From NCBI GenBank assembly GCA_019454145.1, contig CP075366.1:413564-477563 (forward strand): 64,000 bases of DNA, given 5' to 3'. Shown here piece after piece: positions 50,106-58,932 of the stretch (positions are counted from its first letter, which is position 1; each line of letters begins with the position of its first letter). Below the pieces are notes generated by a model. The model was not told the origin of the DNA. It ran no database searches and saw only the letters and a list, made by a program, of their open reading frames with translations. Origin of the DNA: Fimbriimonadaceae bacterium (lineage in GTDB: Bacteria; Armatimonadota; Fimbriimonadia; Fimbriimonadales; Fimbriimonadaceae). The position numbers and the translations under genes are program-made.

Positions 50106-51260
50106 ATGGCTAATCGTTCGCTTGACACGGATTTGGTTTTCTTGGGGAGTCGCCCATGTCCGCTAACAGGAGCGGTCAGCCCGCCGATCTTCCAAAGCTC
50201 GACGTTTGCGCAGGAAGCTCCTGGTGTTTACCGCGAATACGATTACACCCGCACCGATAACCCAACCAGAACGGTATTGCAGAAAATGCTGGCACGGGCA
50301 GAAAATGCAGAGAATGCGCTAGCATTCGCCAGCGGAATGGGTGCGATTGACTGTATATTTGGCTTGCTGCAAGCGGGCGACCACGTCGTCACCGGAGATG
50401 ATATCTATGGCGGAACATACCGCTACCTCACCGATATTGCCGCTACCCGTGGGATCACTTTTGAATTCATCAAGATTGACCAAGAAGCCAATCTGCGCGA
50501 AGCTCTCCAACGAACAAAAACCAAGCTTGTGTGGTTCGAATCCCCCACTAATCCACTGCTGAACCTGGTTGACATCGAGATGGTGGTTCGTGTTGCTAAA
50601 GAATTCGGAGCATGGACGGCAGTGGACAACACCTTTATGAGTTGCTATTTCCAGCAACCGCTGAACTTCGGCGTTGACTTTGTCATGCACTCCATGACCA
50701 AGTATCTGAACGGTCACAGCGATGTGATTATGGGAGCGGTAATGACCAATCGTAGCGATTGCATTGAGCGGCTGAAGTTTGTACAGAACGCGGTTGGAGC
50801 AACCTGTTCGCCGTTCGATTGCTACCTTGCGATTCGGGGTATGAAAACTCTGGCTGTTCGGATGAAAGCGCATGAAGAAAACGCACAAAAGGTCGCGGAA
50901 TGGCTGAGCCAACACCCCAAGATCGAAAAGGTTTTGTATCCTGGCTTGCCCGCGCATCCTCACCACGAACTAGCTAAAAAGCAGATGACCGGGTTCGGCG
51001 GAATGGTGTCGTTTTATCTCAAAGCCGACCTCGACCAGACGATCAAGTTCCTGCAGTCCACTAAGCTATTCACGCTGGCGGTTTCGCTAGGTGGAGTGGA
51101 GAGTTTGATCGAACAACCTGCCACGATGACTCACTTTGAAATGCCCAAGGAAGTTCGGGAATCGGTTGGGATTACCGACAGCCTGGTTCGGGCGAGCATC
51201 GGGATTGAATCGGCCGAGGATCTGATCGCTGACTTGGATCAGGCGTTGGCTCAGATATGA
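50106..51260 (+). CDS. Cystathionine gamma-synthase/gamma-lyase family PLP enzyme
   Basis: A transsulfuration enzyme of the MetB/MetC/MetZ fold. The PLP lysine is K199 in MHSMTKYLNGHSDVIMG. Other landmarks are FQSSTFAQEAPGVYREYDYT, YTRTDNPTRTVLQKMLARAE, ALAFASGMGAID, GDDIYGGTYRYL and VWFESPTNPLLNLVDIE. Length 384. Synthase, lyase and O-succinylhomoserine sulfhydrylase cannot be told apart reliably from sequence. It follows the Eis-type gene on the same strand. The final 15 codons reappear, diverged, as a fossil at 51739-51789. Confidence 0.9.
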   Translation: MANRSLDTDLVFLGSRPCPLTGAVSPPIFQSSTFAQEAPGVYREYDYTRTDNPTRTVLQKMLARAENAENALAFASGMGAIDCIFGLLQAGDHVVTGDDIYGGTYRYLTDIAATRGITFEFIKIDQEANLREALQRTKTKLVWFESPTNPLLNLVDIEMVVRVAKEFGAWTAVDNTFMSCYFQQPLNFGVDFVMHSMTKYLNGHSDVIMGAVMTNRSDCIERLKFVQNAVGATCSPFDCYLAIRGMKTLAVRMKAHEENAQKVAEWLSQHPKIEKVLYPGLPAHPHHELAKKQMTGFGGMVSFYLKADLDQTIKFLQSTKLFTLAVSLGGVESLIEQPATMTHFEMPKEVRESVGITDSLVRASIGIESAEDLIADLDQALAQI

Positions 51261-51357
51261 TTGTCGCAAGTTAATGCGCTCTTGCTGGAAACTAATCGGT
51301 AGCGCTTAGTGTTGCAAAAGGAAAGAGGCTTGTCTGCACCCAAAATCCGAACTCAAG

Positions 51358-51672
51358 ATGAAAACAATAACGCGTAGGGTTGGGATTGCCTTATTAGTAT
51401 TGCTTACTCTTGTATTGTGGCACCCTATCGAATGGATGACATTGCAATACCGAGCTCAAAAAGTATGGATAGGTCAACCAGTTGAGACTATTGAGAGGGA
51501 AATGAGTAACACAGGATTCAATATGTATGCCGTCGAGAAGACTGGAGAAAACAAAAGGAATTGGTTCAGACCTTACTGGTTTCTCGGTGGAAAGGAAGTT
51601 GAGATTGATGTGACGGTCGACAACGGGGTTGTTACTTCAGTTAGAACGGGTGACCGATTCCCAGTTTATTAG
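51358..51672 (+). CDS. Small membrane-anchored protein of unknown function
   Basis: A 104-residue protein with a basic N-terminus (MKTITRRV) and a single membrane helix at about 8-22 (GIALLVLLTLVLW), followed by a soluble domain: a helix (QPVETIEREMSNTGF) and two beta strands (EVEIDVTVDNGVVTSVRTGD). The pattern resembles small PepSY- or SmpA-like folds but no clear family emerges. It sits between the transsulfuration gene and its decayed duplicate, and so may have been brought in with a rearrangement. Codon use is more A+T rich. Confidence 0.62.
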   Translation: MKTITRRVGIALLVLLTLVLWHPIEWMTLQYRAQKVWIGQPVETIEREMSNTGFNMYAVEKTGENKRNWFRPYWFLGGKEVEIDVTVDNGVVTSVRTGDRFPVY

Positions 51673-51738
51673 TGAGGAGCGTACATATAGTTGCAACCTC
51701 AATTGTGGTAAGCAAGCTCTCGCCAGCGACTAAAAAAA

Positions 51739-51789
51739 GCGGCTGAGTATCTGATCGCAGACTTGGATCAGGCTTTGGCAGTGATATAA
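51739..51789 (+). pseudogene. Fossil 3' end of a second transsulfuration gene
   Basis: The frame reads AAEYLIADLDQALAVI then a stop. This is nearly identical to the C-terminus of the intact upstream enzyme (SAEDLIADLDQALAQI). Over the last 15 codons including the stop I count about 39 identical bases in 45, with most changes synonymous. Upstream of 51739 the frame no longer resembles the enzyme. The rest of the second copy was apparently deleted or replaced by the small membrane protein gene at 51358. Confidence 0.75.
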
Positions 51790-51827
51790 CCAAGCAATAA
51801 TAATTTAAGCTGTTACAGAATTCAGAG

Positions 51828-52430
51828 ATGGACAATGGTGACTACTTTGCCAATACAAAAAAGAGGTGGCTAGAGAGAATTGAATCGAACTCGGGGATCG
51901 ACTTTTCAGAGTTGGAACCGTATGGCGAACAGGACAGCTTATTTTGGCGCGAACTATTTGAATTTGAATTATGGGGAATGGGTTGTTTCATGCGCGACAA
52001 TCGAACTATGCTTCGATTTCGACTCCAAGGAGGCATGGGTTTGACCAAAGGAGTGCTGATTGACTTGATTTGTGATGGTGTTACATCATCGGATGTTGAC
52101 TGGCGAATTAGTGAAGTACTTAGGGTTTGGGGAGAGACTCAAAAAGATGCAGTTACTGTGAACATTCAAGACAATTTAACGAGGTACGTTTCACGAATTA
52201 CCTGTTCAAGGGCATGGATAGAAATAGTTATGGTTTCAGATGATCTATTAAGTAAACAGACTTATACAATTGCTGCACGGTGCTTAAAAGCTGACTTGAA
52301 CAACGTTGAAATTGAAAACGGGCAAGACTCGGAAAATGAGGAATCTGATGCTATTCGAATAGACGATTTAGTTATCATGGATAACAACGAAAAGTTCATT
52401 GACCGATACTTTGGCGAAGGGACTTCTTAA
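51828..52430 (+). CDS. Uncharacterised acidic protein (200 aa)
   Basis: No family recognised. The protein is cytoplasmic in look, with a helical N-terminal half (NTKKRWLERIESNSGIDFSE; LFWRELFEFELWGMGCFM), beta strands in the middle (WRISEVLRVWGETQKDAVTV) and an acidic tail (ENGQDSENEESDAIRIDDL). It is the most A+T-rich gene of this stretch and sits directly beside the fossil gene, so it may be horizontally acquired. Its 3' end extends into the upstream in-frame region of the MmgE/PrpD gene but ends before my chosen start there. Confidence 0.6.
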   Translation: MDNGDYFANTKKRWLERIESNSGIDFSELEPYGEQDSLFWRELFEFELWGMGCFMRDNRTMLRFRLQGGMGLTKGVLIDLICDGVTSSDVDWRISEVLRVWGETQKDAVTVNIQDNLTRYVSRITCSRAWIEIVMVSDDLLSKQTYTIAARCLKADLNNVEIENGQDSENEESDAIRIDDLVIMDNNEKFIDRYFGEGTS

Positions 52431-52467
52431 GAATCCTTCTGAACCCCGTAGGATAAACTCACACGCG

Positions 52468-54081
52468 ATGTCCAACTCTGTCAGCCTGCCGCGCAACACC
52501 AACCAAGCCCTAGGAATAGGGCAGTTTGCAATCGATTTTCTCAGCGGCAAGCTCGGCCCAGGCCCGAGCGACAAAGTTCTGGAACGAACACGCCTCTTCC
52601 ACACTGATTCCGTGCTCTGCGGAGTCAGCGCACTGGCCTTGCAGACCAACGCGCCGGTGGTTCTGCGAAAAGAAGCCCTCGGCTACCGAGCCGAAGACCC
52701 CAGCCACGCCGCAATGGTGTTCGGCAGCAACCAAGGCGTGATGCCAGAAAAAGCGATTGTCGCCAACAGCGCGGCGGTGCGCGAATGGGATAGCAACGGC
52801 ACCAACTTCGGATTCCGCCCAGAACACGGACACACAGCGGGAGAGTTCGGGCACAACGACTTCTATCCGGTAGTCATCGCCGCTTGCCAGCAACGGGGGC
52901 TAGATGGAGCGACCGCGCTCAAAGCCATGGTGCTTCTAGATGAAATCCGGGGTCGGCTCGCGGAAGTTTTCAGCCTCAAAACTTACAAGCTCGATCACGT
53001 TGTTCACGGGGCAATCGGAAGCGCGGCGGTGTACGGTGCGCTCATGGGAGCGAGTGCCGAAGAAATCGAAAGCGCAATCGGGATGTTTGTGGCGCACTAC
53101 ATTCCTTGGCGGGCGATTAGAGCCGGTAAGCAACTCAGCGATAGCAAAGGCGCAAGCGCGGCGATCAGCACGGAAGCCGCGATTTTGTGCATGAAGCGGT
53201 CCATGAGTGGCTTCCGCGGCCCGCGCGACATCTTCCGCAACCCAGAAGCGATCTGGCGGTTCTTTGAACCCACCACCGAAGGCGCCGAGCGATGGAAAGA
53301 AACCGGCGACAGTCCGTTCGACCTCATCCTTTCGCACAGTGGCGACGATTTTGCCGTGATGGGCATGCACTTCAAACTTGGTTTGTACGAGCACCAATCC
53401 GCCGGGGCGTTGCAGGGAGCGATTGATCTCATCGCGGCTCAGCCGCAACTATTAGCAAACGGGGTAGATGGCATCAAATCCATCAATATCGTGGCGTATG
53501 AACCGGCTTTTGGCATCATCGGCAACCCCATGAAGAAAGACCCCAAAACCCGCCAGAGTGCGGATCACTCCATGGCATACATCGTTTCAACCTTGCTTCG
53601 CAAAGCCGGAGATTATGTGGCACAGCACGGTTCGTTGCCCAAGGGCGGCGGCGCGCACGATGAAATCTGGAAGGCTTTGATGCTTGATCCTTGGGATTAC
53701 CAAGAATCCGATTCGGCGATTTTCTGCCCCGATACCCGCGCGCTCATGCAAAAAATTGAGTTCACCCACGGCGGGCCAGAATACGATGCCAAATATCCAG
53801 ATGGCATCCCCACTTCCATTGTCATCACGGGTGAGGATGGCCACGCCTACGATTCTGGACTGGTGATGTATCCGGCGGGCCACGCTCGTAACACCACCGC
53901 CGACCTGCGGGATATCCTGCGGCACAAGTTTGCGCTGATGGCGGACTTGGCTCTGCCCGAAGGGGCTGACCGCCAGGAGTTCATTGATCGGTTTGAGGGG
54001 ATTGAAGCTCTGGACGAGTTCGGGGTGGCGGCGTTGTATGATTTCGAATTGGGGTCAGTTGAGGGATACGAGGCGGTTTGA
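52468..54081 (+). CDS. MmgE/PrpD family protein
   Basis: The family includes 2-methylcitrate dehydratase (PrpD), cis-aconitate decarboxylase and related lyases. The protein begins with a helical domain (IGQFAIDFLSGKLGPGPSDK) and has EWDSNGTNFGFRPEHGHTAG, where family members have the catalytic D-x-D and H region, plus FGHNDFYPVVIAACQQRGLD and VVHGAIGSAAVYGALMGASA. Length 537. The exact substrate is not determined. ATG at 52468 was chosen over an in-frame start at 52399, which overlaps the previous gene. The gene is visibly more G+C-rich than its left neighbours. No prpB or prpC is nearby. Confidence 0.88.
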   Translation: MSNSVSLPRNTNQALGIGQFAIDFLSGKLGPGPSDKVLERTRLFHTDSVLCGVSALALQTNAPVVLRKEALGYRAEDPSHAAMVFGSNQGVMPEKAIVANSAAVREWDSNGTNFGFRPEHGHTAGEFGHNDFYPVVIAACQQRGLDGATALKAMVLLDEIRGRLAEVFSLKTYKLDHVVHGAIGSAAVYGALMGASAEEIESAIGMFVAHYIPWRAIRAGKQLSDSKGASAAISTEAAILCMKRSMSGFRGPRDIFRNPEAIWRFFEPTTEGAERWKETGDSPFDLILSHSGDDFAVMGMHFKLGLYEHQSAGALQGAIDLIAAQPQLLANGVDGIKSINIVAYEPAFGIIGNPMKKDPKTRQSADHSMAYIVSTLLRKAGDYVAQHGSLPKGGGAHDEIWKALMLDPWDYQESDSAIFCPDTRALMQKIEFTHGGPEYDAKYPDGIPTSIVITGEDGHAYDSGLVMYPAGHARNTTADLRDILRHKFALMADLALPEGADRQEFIDRFEGIEALDEFGVAALYDFELGSVEGYEAV

Positions 54082-54122
54082 AAAGCTTCTCACTATAAAT
54101 CCTCTCCTAATCCTTCAGATAA

Positions 54123-54193
54123 GGTAGGGGCACTGAGCTTTAGCAGTGAAACCGCGTATTCGTGCCCCTACCATTCAAATTTGAATGGTAGGG
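54123..54193. repeat. Left arm of REP-like array flanking a RAYT gene
   Basis: Contains the word GGTAGGGGCAC at 54123-54133 facing its exact inverse GTGCCCCTACC at 54162-54172 across a 28-nt spacer. A perfect 28-bp palindrome follows at 54166-54193 (CCCTACCATTCAAA and its complement). The spacer holds a small hairpin, CACTG/CAGTG. The last word, GGTAGGG, ends 20 nt before the transposase start. Confidence 0.88.
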
Positions 54194-54213
54194 AGTAACA
54201 GGAACCTGGCTTA

Positions 54214-54759
54214 ATGGGTAAACGAAAGGATTATCTGGAAACAAATGTGGTCAGAGAAATTACTTTCTCTACTTTTAGGAAAACACATCTCCTCAGGGAT
54301 AGAGAATGCGCGCAATATGTCGAACAATCTTTGTTTGAGGCAAAGAGGAAATATGGCTTTCAACTCTTTTCTTATGTCGTGATGTCAAACCACGTTCATT
54401 TCCTGGTCATGCTTAATGAACCAACCCCAATTAGCTCGATTTTGAGTTCAATAAAGGGCTCCTCTGGGAAACAAATTCTAAAGCACCTCCGGTCAACGAA
54501 CCCGGGTTTGTTAAATGAAGTCGCAATCGTGAGGGATGAAAAGGTACGCCATCGAATCTGGTTGCCGGGCGGTGGATATGACCGTTCACTCAGAGATGAC
54601 CAATCTATTGAAAACGCGATTGACTATATCCACAACAATCCCGTTAAGGCGGGGTTAGTTAATACAGCCAATGAGTACGCGTTTTCGAGTGCAAAAGAAT
54701 TTTTCGAAGGTGACTTCTCCCGTATTGACCCAATGCCTCGTTTGAGTCGATTCGGGTAA
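54214..54759 (+). CDS. REP-associated tyrosine transposase (RAYT, Y1/IS200-like family)
   Basis: RAYTs are single-copy domesticated relatives of IS200/IS605 transposases that process REP hairpins. The histidine pair H60-x-H62 is in VVMSNHVHFLVMLNEP, the catalytic tyrosine lies in the ENAIDYIHNNPVKAGLV block, and the total length of 181 fits. Charged loops (KRKDYLETNVVREI) and the C-terminal FSSAKEFFEGD follow. The gene is boxed by inverted GGTAGGG/CCCTACC words. It is a mobile or genome-mobilising element on its own, inserted between the MmgE/PrpD gene and clpB. No target-site duplication was found. Confidence 0.92.
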   Translation: MGKRKDYLETNVVREITFSTFRKTHLLRDRECAQYVEQSLFEAKRKYGFQLFSYVVMSNHVHFLVMLNEPTPISSILSSIKGSSGKQILKHLRSTNPGLLNEVAIVRDEKVRHRIWLPGGGYDRSLRDDQSIENAIDYIHNNPVKAGLVNTANEYAFSSAKEFFEGDFSRIDPMPRLSRFG

Positions 54760-54850
54760 CCCCTACCTTTTGGAAAAGGTAAAGGGCACTGGCTCTTTAT
54801 CAAACGCATCATTAAGAACTCCCTACCTTTCTTTCAAAAGGTAGGGGCAC
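54760..54850. repeat. Right arm of REP-like array
   Basis: Four further words occur in alternating orientation: CCCCTACC at 54760-54767, GGTAAAGGGCAC at 54778-54789, CCCTACC at 54821-54827 and GGTAGGGGCAC at 54840-54850. The interval GGT...ACC spans 50 nt at 54778-54827, the same length as the left unit at 54123-54172. The last word ends four nt before the clpB stop codon. Confidence 0.85.
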
Positions 54851-54854
54851 GATG

Positions 54855-57431
54855 TCACGAGTTAAACGAAAACGCACCGTCAACATAATCCGCGACGATG
54901 TGCGAACCGTCGTGAATCTCGCCGCTCAGAACCTTCATCGCCAGCGGATTCAGAACCTCGCGTTGGATAGCCCGCTTGAGAGGACGTGCTCCGTAGACCG
55001 GGTCGTAGCCAGCGGTGGCGATCTGAGTTTTTGCCGCGTCGGTGAGTTCCAGCGTGATGCGGCGGTCGGCTAGCCGTTCGGAAAGTTGTTCCAATTGGAT
55101 ATCTACAATCCGCTTAATTTGGGCCACGCCCAGCGAGCGAAACACGATGATGTCGTCGAGCCGGTTGATGAACTCGGGCCGGAAGTAGTGGCGCATTTCG
55201 TCCACAACTTTGGCCTTGATTTCTTCAAACTTTTCCCCCTCCAAAAAGCCTTCGCCGTAATGGTGGCTACCGATGTTGCTGGTGAGGATGATAACCGTGT
55301 TTTTGAAGTCCACCGTTCGGCCCTGGCCATCGGTGAGGCGACCATCATCCAGCAGTTGGAGCAACACATTGAACACGTCCGGGTGAGCTTTTTCGACTTC
55401 ATCCAGCAGAATCACGCTGTACGGCTTGCGGCGAACGATCTCAGTGAGTTGGCCGCCTTCTTCATAGCCCACATATCCCGGAGGAGCACCGATGAGTCGC
55501 GAAACTGAGTGCTTTTCACCGTACTCGCTCATATCAATGCGAACCATTGCGCGTTCGTCATCAAATAGCAGTTCCGCGAGGGCCTTAGCGGTTTCGGTTT
55601 TCCCGACCCCGGTTGGCCCAAGGAACATGAAGCTACCAATCGGTTTGTTCGGATCGCTGATTCCGGCGCGCGACCGACGGATCGCATCGCTGAGGATGGT
55701 GAGGGCTTCATCTTGCCCGACGACCCTTTCCTGCAGTAGCGATTCCATGTGGATGAGCTTATCGAGCTCGCCCTGCATAAGCTTAGAAACGGGAACGCCT
55801 GTCCAGCGAGAAACGATTTCGGCAATGTCTTCTTCGGTGACTTCTTCTTTGAGTAGCACCGAATCGTCGTTTGCCGCAGTGGCATCAGCGAGTTGCTTTT
55901 CTAGCTTAGGCAGTTGCCCGTGTTGGATTTCTGCCGCGCGTTGCCAGTCGGTTTCTCGTTCTGCGGTTTGAAGGTCATTACGGAGCCGCTCAATTTCTTC
56001 TTTGAGTTCACGAAGACCCTCAATTTTGTCCTTTTCGCTTTGCCATTTCGCACGCATGGCATCAGCCTGTTCTTTCAGGCTAGCGAGTTTTTCTTCGGTG
56101 GTGGCGAGACGTTCCTTACTTGCCTCGTCCTCCTCTTTTTTCAGAGCCTCGCGATCAATTTCGTACTGGCGCATCTGCCGCTCCATCACGTCAAGTTCAT
56201 GCGGAACCGAGTCAATTTCGATTTTGAGCCGGCTGGCGGCTTCATCTACAAGGTCAATCGCTTTATCCGGGAGTTTACGGTCGGTGATGTATCGGTTGCT
56301 GAGCGTAGCGGCGGCAACAATGGCACTATCGGTAATCCGAACACCGTGGTGAATTTCGTAGCGCTCTTTTAGCCCACGCAGGATACTGATTGCTTCAGGA
56401 ACGCTTGGCTCGTCAACAATAACCGTTTGGAATCGCCGTTCCAGAGCCTTATCTTTTTCAACATAAAGCCGGTATTCGTTGAGCGTGGTTGCCCCAACGC
56501 AACGCAGTTCGCCACGAGCGAGCATCGGTTTGAGCATATTAGCCGCATCAAGCGAACCTTCGGCTTTGCCTGCGCCAACAAGTGTATGCATCTCGTCAAT
56601 GAACAAAATCACTTGTCCGGCCTGTTGTTTGATTTCATCAAGAACAGCCTTCAGGCGTTCTTCAAATTCGCCCCGAAACTTAGCACCTGCAACCAAGGCT
56701 CCCATATCAAGCGCAACGACGGTTTTTCCGCGCAAACCTTCTGGAACGTCACCAGCAATGATGCGCTGGGCGAGTCCTTCAACAACGGCAGTTTTACCAA
56801 CCCCAGGTTCCCCAATTAGAACGGGATTGTTTTTGGTTCGTCGGCTAAGAACTTGGATAACCCGTCGGATTTCTTCGTTCCGGCCGATGACCGGATCAAG
56901 TTTGCCTTGCCGTGCTCGGTCGGTCAGGTCAATGCCGTATTTTTCAAGTGCTTGCAGGGAAGTCTCAGCGTTTGCGTCGCCGATGTTGCGACCTTGGCGG
57001 ATTTCTTCGATAGCCTTGAGGATGCGCTCTTTGGTCACACCACCGTTGAGCAGGAGCTTGCCGGCACTGCCTTTGTCCTCGGTGAGCGCCAGCAAAATGT
57101 GATCAGTAGAAACATATTCGTCGCCCATTTTTGAAGCGGCATCAAATGCTTCATTGAACGCGGTTGCGGTTCTGGAGCCGATATTAGAACCGTATTGTGC
57201 GGCTCCGCTAATCTTTGGCGCCTGATCGAGAGCCTTGCGGGTTTCTTCTTTGATTGTGTTTGCCGAAACGCCGACTTTGTCCAGAAGGGCGGTGGTGATG
57301 CCTTCTGAATCTTGTAGCAACCCGAGAAGTAAGTGTTCGGGTTCAATAGATTGCTGTTGGAATTCCGTCGCAGCTTGTTGAGCGGACTGGAATGCCTCTT
57401 GTGCCTTGATAGTTAATTTGTCGAATCTCAT
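54855..57431 (-). CDS. clpB: ATP-dependent disaggregase ClpB
   Basis: ClpB with DnaK rescues aggregated proteins. The 858-residue protein has an N-terminal Clp repeat domain ([20 protein letters not shown]), NBD1 with Walker [16 protein letters not shown], a coiled-coil middle domain ([19 protein letters not shown]) and NBD2 with Walker [17 protein letters not shown]. The C-terminal domain ends [18 protein letters not shown] chose ATG at 57431 (MRFDKLT). An in-frame TTG at 57452 falls inside the HAIR operator. No Shine-Dalgarno sequence is seen. The gene is probably controlled by HspR. Confidence 0.97.
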   Translation of the reverse strand: MRFDKLTIKAQEAFQSAQQAATEFQQQSIEPEHLLLGLLQDSEGITTALLDKVGVSANTIKEETRKALDQAPKISGAAQYGSNIGSRTATAFNEAFDAASKMGDEYVSTDHILLALTEDKGSAGKLLLNGGVTKERILKAIEEIRQGRNIGDANAETSLQALEKYGIDLTDRARQGKLDPVIGRNEEIRRVIQVLSRRTKNNPVLIGEPGVGKTAVVEGLAQRIIAGDVPEGLRGKTVVALDMGALVAGAKFRGEFEERLKAVLDEIKQQAGQVILFIDEMHTLVGAGKAEGSLDAANMLKPMLARGELRCVGATTLNEYRLYVEKDKALERRFQTVIVDEPSVPEAISILRGLKERYEIHHGVRITDSAIVAAATLSNRYITDRKLPDKAIDLVDEAASRLKIEIDSVPHELDVMERQMRQYEIDREALKKEEDEASKERLATTEEKLASLKEQADAMRAKWQSEKDKIEGLRELKEEIERLRNDLQTAERETDWQRAAEIQHGQLPKLEKQLADATAANDDSVLLKEEVTEEDIAEIVSRWTGVPVSKLMQGELDKLIHMESLLQERVVGQDEALTILSDAIRRSRAGISDPNKPIGSFMFLGPTGVGKTETAKALAELLFDDERAMVRIDMSEYGEKHSVSRLIGAPPGYVGYEEGGQLTEIVRRKPYSVILLDEVEKAHPDVFNVLLQLLDDGRLTDGQGRTVDFKNTVIILTSNIGSHHYGEGFLEGEKFEEIKAKVVDEMRHYFRPEFINRLDDIIVFRSLGVAQIKRIVDIQLEQLSERLADRRITLELTDAAKTQIATAGYDPVYGARPLKRAIQREVLNPLAMKVLSGEIHDGSHIVADYVDGAFSFNS

Positions 57432-57454
57432 ACTTGAGTCACTTACACTCAAGT
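57432..57454 (-). promoter_or_regulatory. HAIR operator (HspR binding site) of clpB
   Basis: ACTTGAGT at 57432-57439 and ACTCAAGT at 57447-57454 with a seven-nt spacer. The core matches the HspR-associated inverted repeat consensus (CTTGAGT-N7-ACTCAAG) exactly. The site touches the clpB ATG. It implies heat-shock control by an HspR-like repressor encoded elsewhere. Confidence 0.92.
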
Positions 57455-57472
57455 GACGTGCGTTTAAGGGTA

Positions 57473-57811
57473 TCAGGTTTCATTGGTGGGACTATTTTGC
57501 ACATTCTCGCGCGGATAGTTTGAAAGAGGATTGAGTTCGACTCGATGCGACCCTATTGGAGCTACTCCAGTTGCAATCAGAAATGCCGCACCGATGACCG
57601 TACTTAGAATCACGGCGTTTGAGATGCCGATCATCACGGCCGCGGCTATTGGATCGGTCATCTCAACTTCGTAGACGATGGTTGGCCATTCGGGTGCAAA
57701 AAATGCGATGAGCAGGCCGATAACAATGCCAATCGGTATTCCAAAGAAGGAAATCCCTATTGAAATGACGAGTGCCTTTTTCCAAGAGAGGTCAACTAGC
57801 CGATCTTTCAC
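57473..57811 (-). CDS. Small polytopic membrane protein of unknown function
   Basis: The 112-residue form has at least two strong membrane helices ([40 protein letters not shown]) and a polar C-terminus with an Asn/Pro-rich tail. I place the start at GTG 57811 because the only in-frame start upstream is a TTG at 57877 that would overlap the divergent neighbour's start. Either start remains unproven, and no ribosome binding site is clear. The gene ends 41 nt before the clpB start, so clpB could be read through from it, but the HAIR site implies a clpB promoter in between. Function unknown. Confidence 0.55.
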   Translation of the reverse strand: MKDRLVDLSWKKALVISIGISFFGIPIGIVIGLLIAFFAPEWPTIVYEVEMTDPIAAAVMIGISNAVILSTVIGAAFLIATGVAPIGSHRVELNPLSNYPRENVQNSPTNET

Positions 57812-57867
57812 GGCTTGATGATACTGGTAACCCCAATTAAAAGAGATAATCTCATGATAATAGAAAT

Positions 57868-58770
57868 ATGAAACCAACTCCAGAGCTTGTTATTCCACAG
57901 GTGCTCGCAGACCGCTATGGCTCTGGAGAGGGTGGTTTACTTGAACAAGTTTGCCCTCTCGTTACGAACAAAATGCTCAAGGTCATATCAAACAGCGATT
58001 ATGGGCATGATGCAAAAGAGCATTACGAAGCAATTAAAGCTATTAGAGACGGTCAAAACTGGGACAAGCCATTAACTTGGGTGCCCAATGAAGTGCTGTC
58101 GCTCTATCGCTGGAGCACGTTTGAGAGCCAGAAAGAAATAAAGTCTGAATCTGAATATCATATTACAAGGCTTTTTGCGTGCTGTGCGATGGGCAGGATT
58201 GGCGATAAAAATGAAAATTACTTACAAACCAGTCCCGACTTACTAGAGCCAATGGTTGACTCGGCGATATTTTTGAAAGGGGAATTTTTAGAAAAGCTAA
58301 AGTTAGAGATTATAGCTGTGCTCCGTGAATCCAAACCTTGGGACAATCATGCAATGTTCTGGATATTTGGATTGCTAGCACTCTCTGTATTAGGAGAAGG
58401 AAAGGCTATTGAAAACGAGCCGCAGATTATCGGGGATTGGCTAAATGAAGTCAATGAAGAATCCTTAGAGTGGTTTTCATCTTACACCGGGAAAGATCCG
58501 AAGACATTTCTCGATATTAACTTTGAGACAATCCACCCTGATCGGTGGGCGAAGCTGGCAAAAAGAATGATTGCTAAGGGAGTTCTTGAAGGTAATGCCC
58601 TCGCATATATTCAGGCCGTATCGGAACACAGGCCCTGGCGAAACTATAAAGCAACTTCGCACTTACTTTCACCTGGCTGGCGATTATTTGCTTTCATGGA
58701 TGCCTTTAAGAAAGCAATGAATCTGACAAGATCGGTTAAGCGCCAAGCGAAACAGCAAAACAAGGATTAG
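57868..58770 (+). CDS. Uncharacterised helical protein (300 aa)
   Basis: No family recognised. The protein is soluble, acidic and mostly helical, with a central hydrophobic segment (HAMFWIFGLLALSVLGEGKA) that may be a buried helix. Aromatic-rich stretches (WDKPLTWVPNEVLSLYRWST; HPDRWAKLAKRMIAKGVLEG) and a basic C-terminus (RSVKRQAKQQNKD) are visible. The composition is A+T-rich and Lys-rich compared with the neighbours, suggesting a recently acquired or fast-evolving gene. The 160 nt after it contain nothing recognisable. Confidence 0.6.
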   Translation: MKPTPELVIPQVLADRYGSGEGGLLEQVCPLVTNKMLKVISNSDYGHDAKEHYEAIKAIRDGQNWDKPLTWVPNEVLSLYRWSTFESQKEIKSESEYHITRLFACCAMGRIGDKNENYLQTSPDLLEPMVDSAIFLKGEFLEKLKLEIIAVLRESKPWDNHAMFWIFGLLALSVLGEGKAIENEPQIIGDWLNEVNEESLEWFSSYTGKDPKTFLDINFETIHPDRWAKLAKRMIAKGVLEGNALAYIQAVSEHRPWRNYKATSHLLSPGWRLFAFMDAFKKAMNLTRSVKRQAKQQNKD

Positions 58771-58932
58771 TTTAGTTCTAGTTCGCCTGAGTCAATATCA
58801 TAGCAGAATACGGGCCGAGTGCGAACATAGGGATGGAGCTTTTGTAGCTAGCTCTTGTTCATCGCGTGTTTACGCTTCAAGTCACTCGCCCTGTCCTCCA
58901 AAACAAGGGGAAGATTCCGGTAGTTCTTTCGT

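Noticed and set aside
50319-50966. Antisense open frame of 215 codons inside the transsulfuration gene
   Set aside because: The sense strand encodes a clear PLP enzyme and the antisense product has no recognisable motif.
56479-57102. Antisense open frame of 207 codons inside clpB
   Set aside because: Ser/Arg/Pro-rich composition typical of shadow frames opposite a conserved gene.
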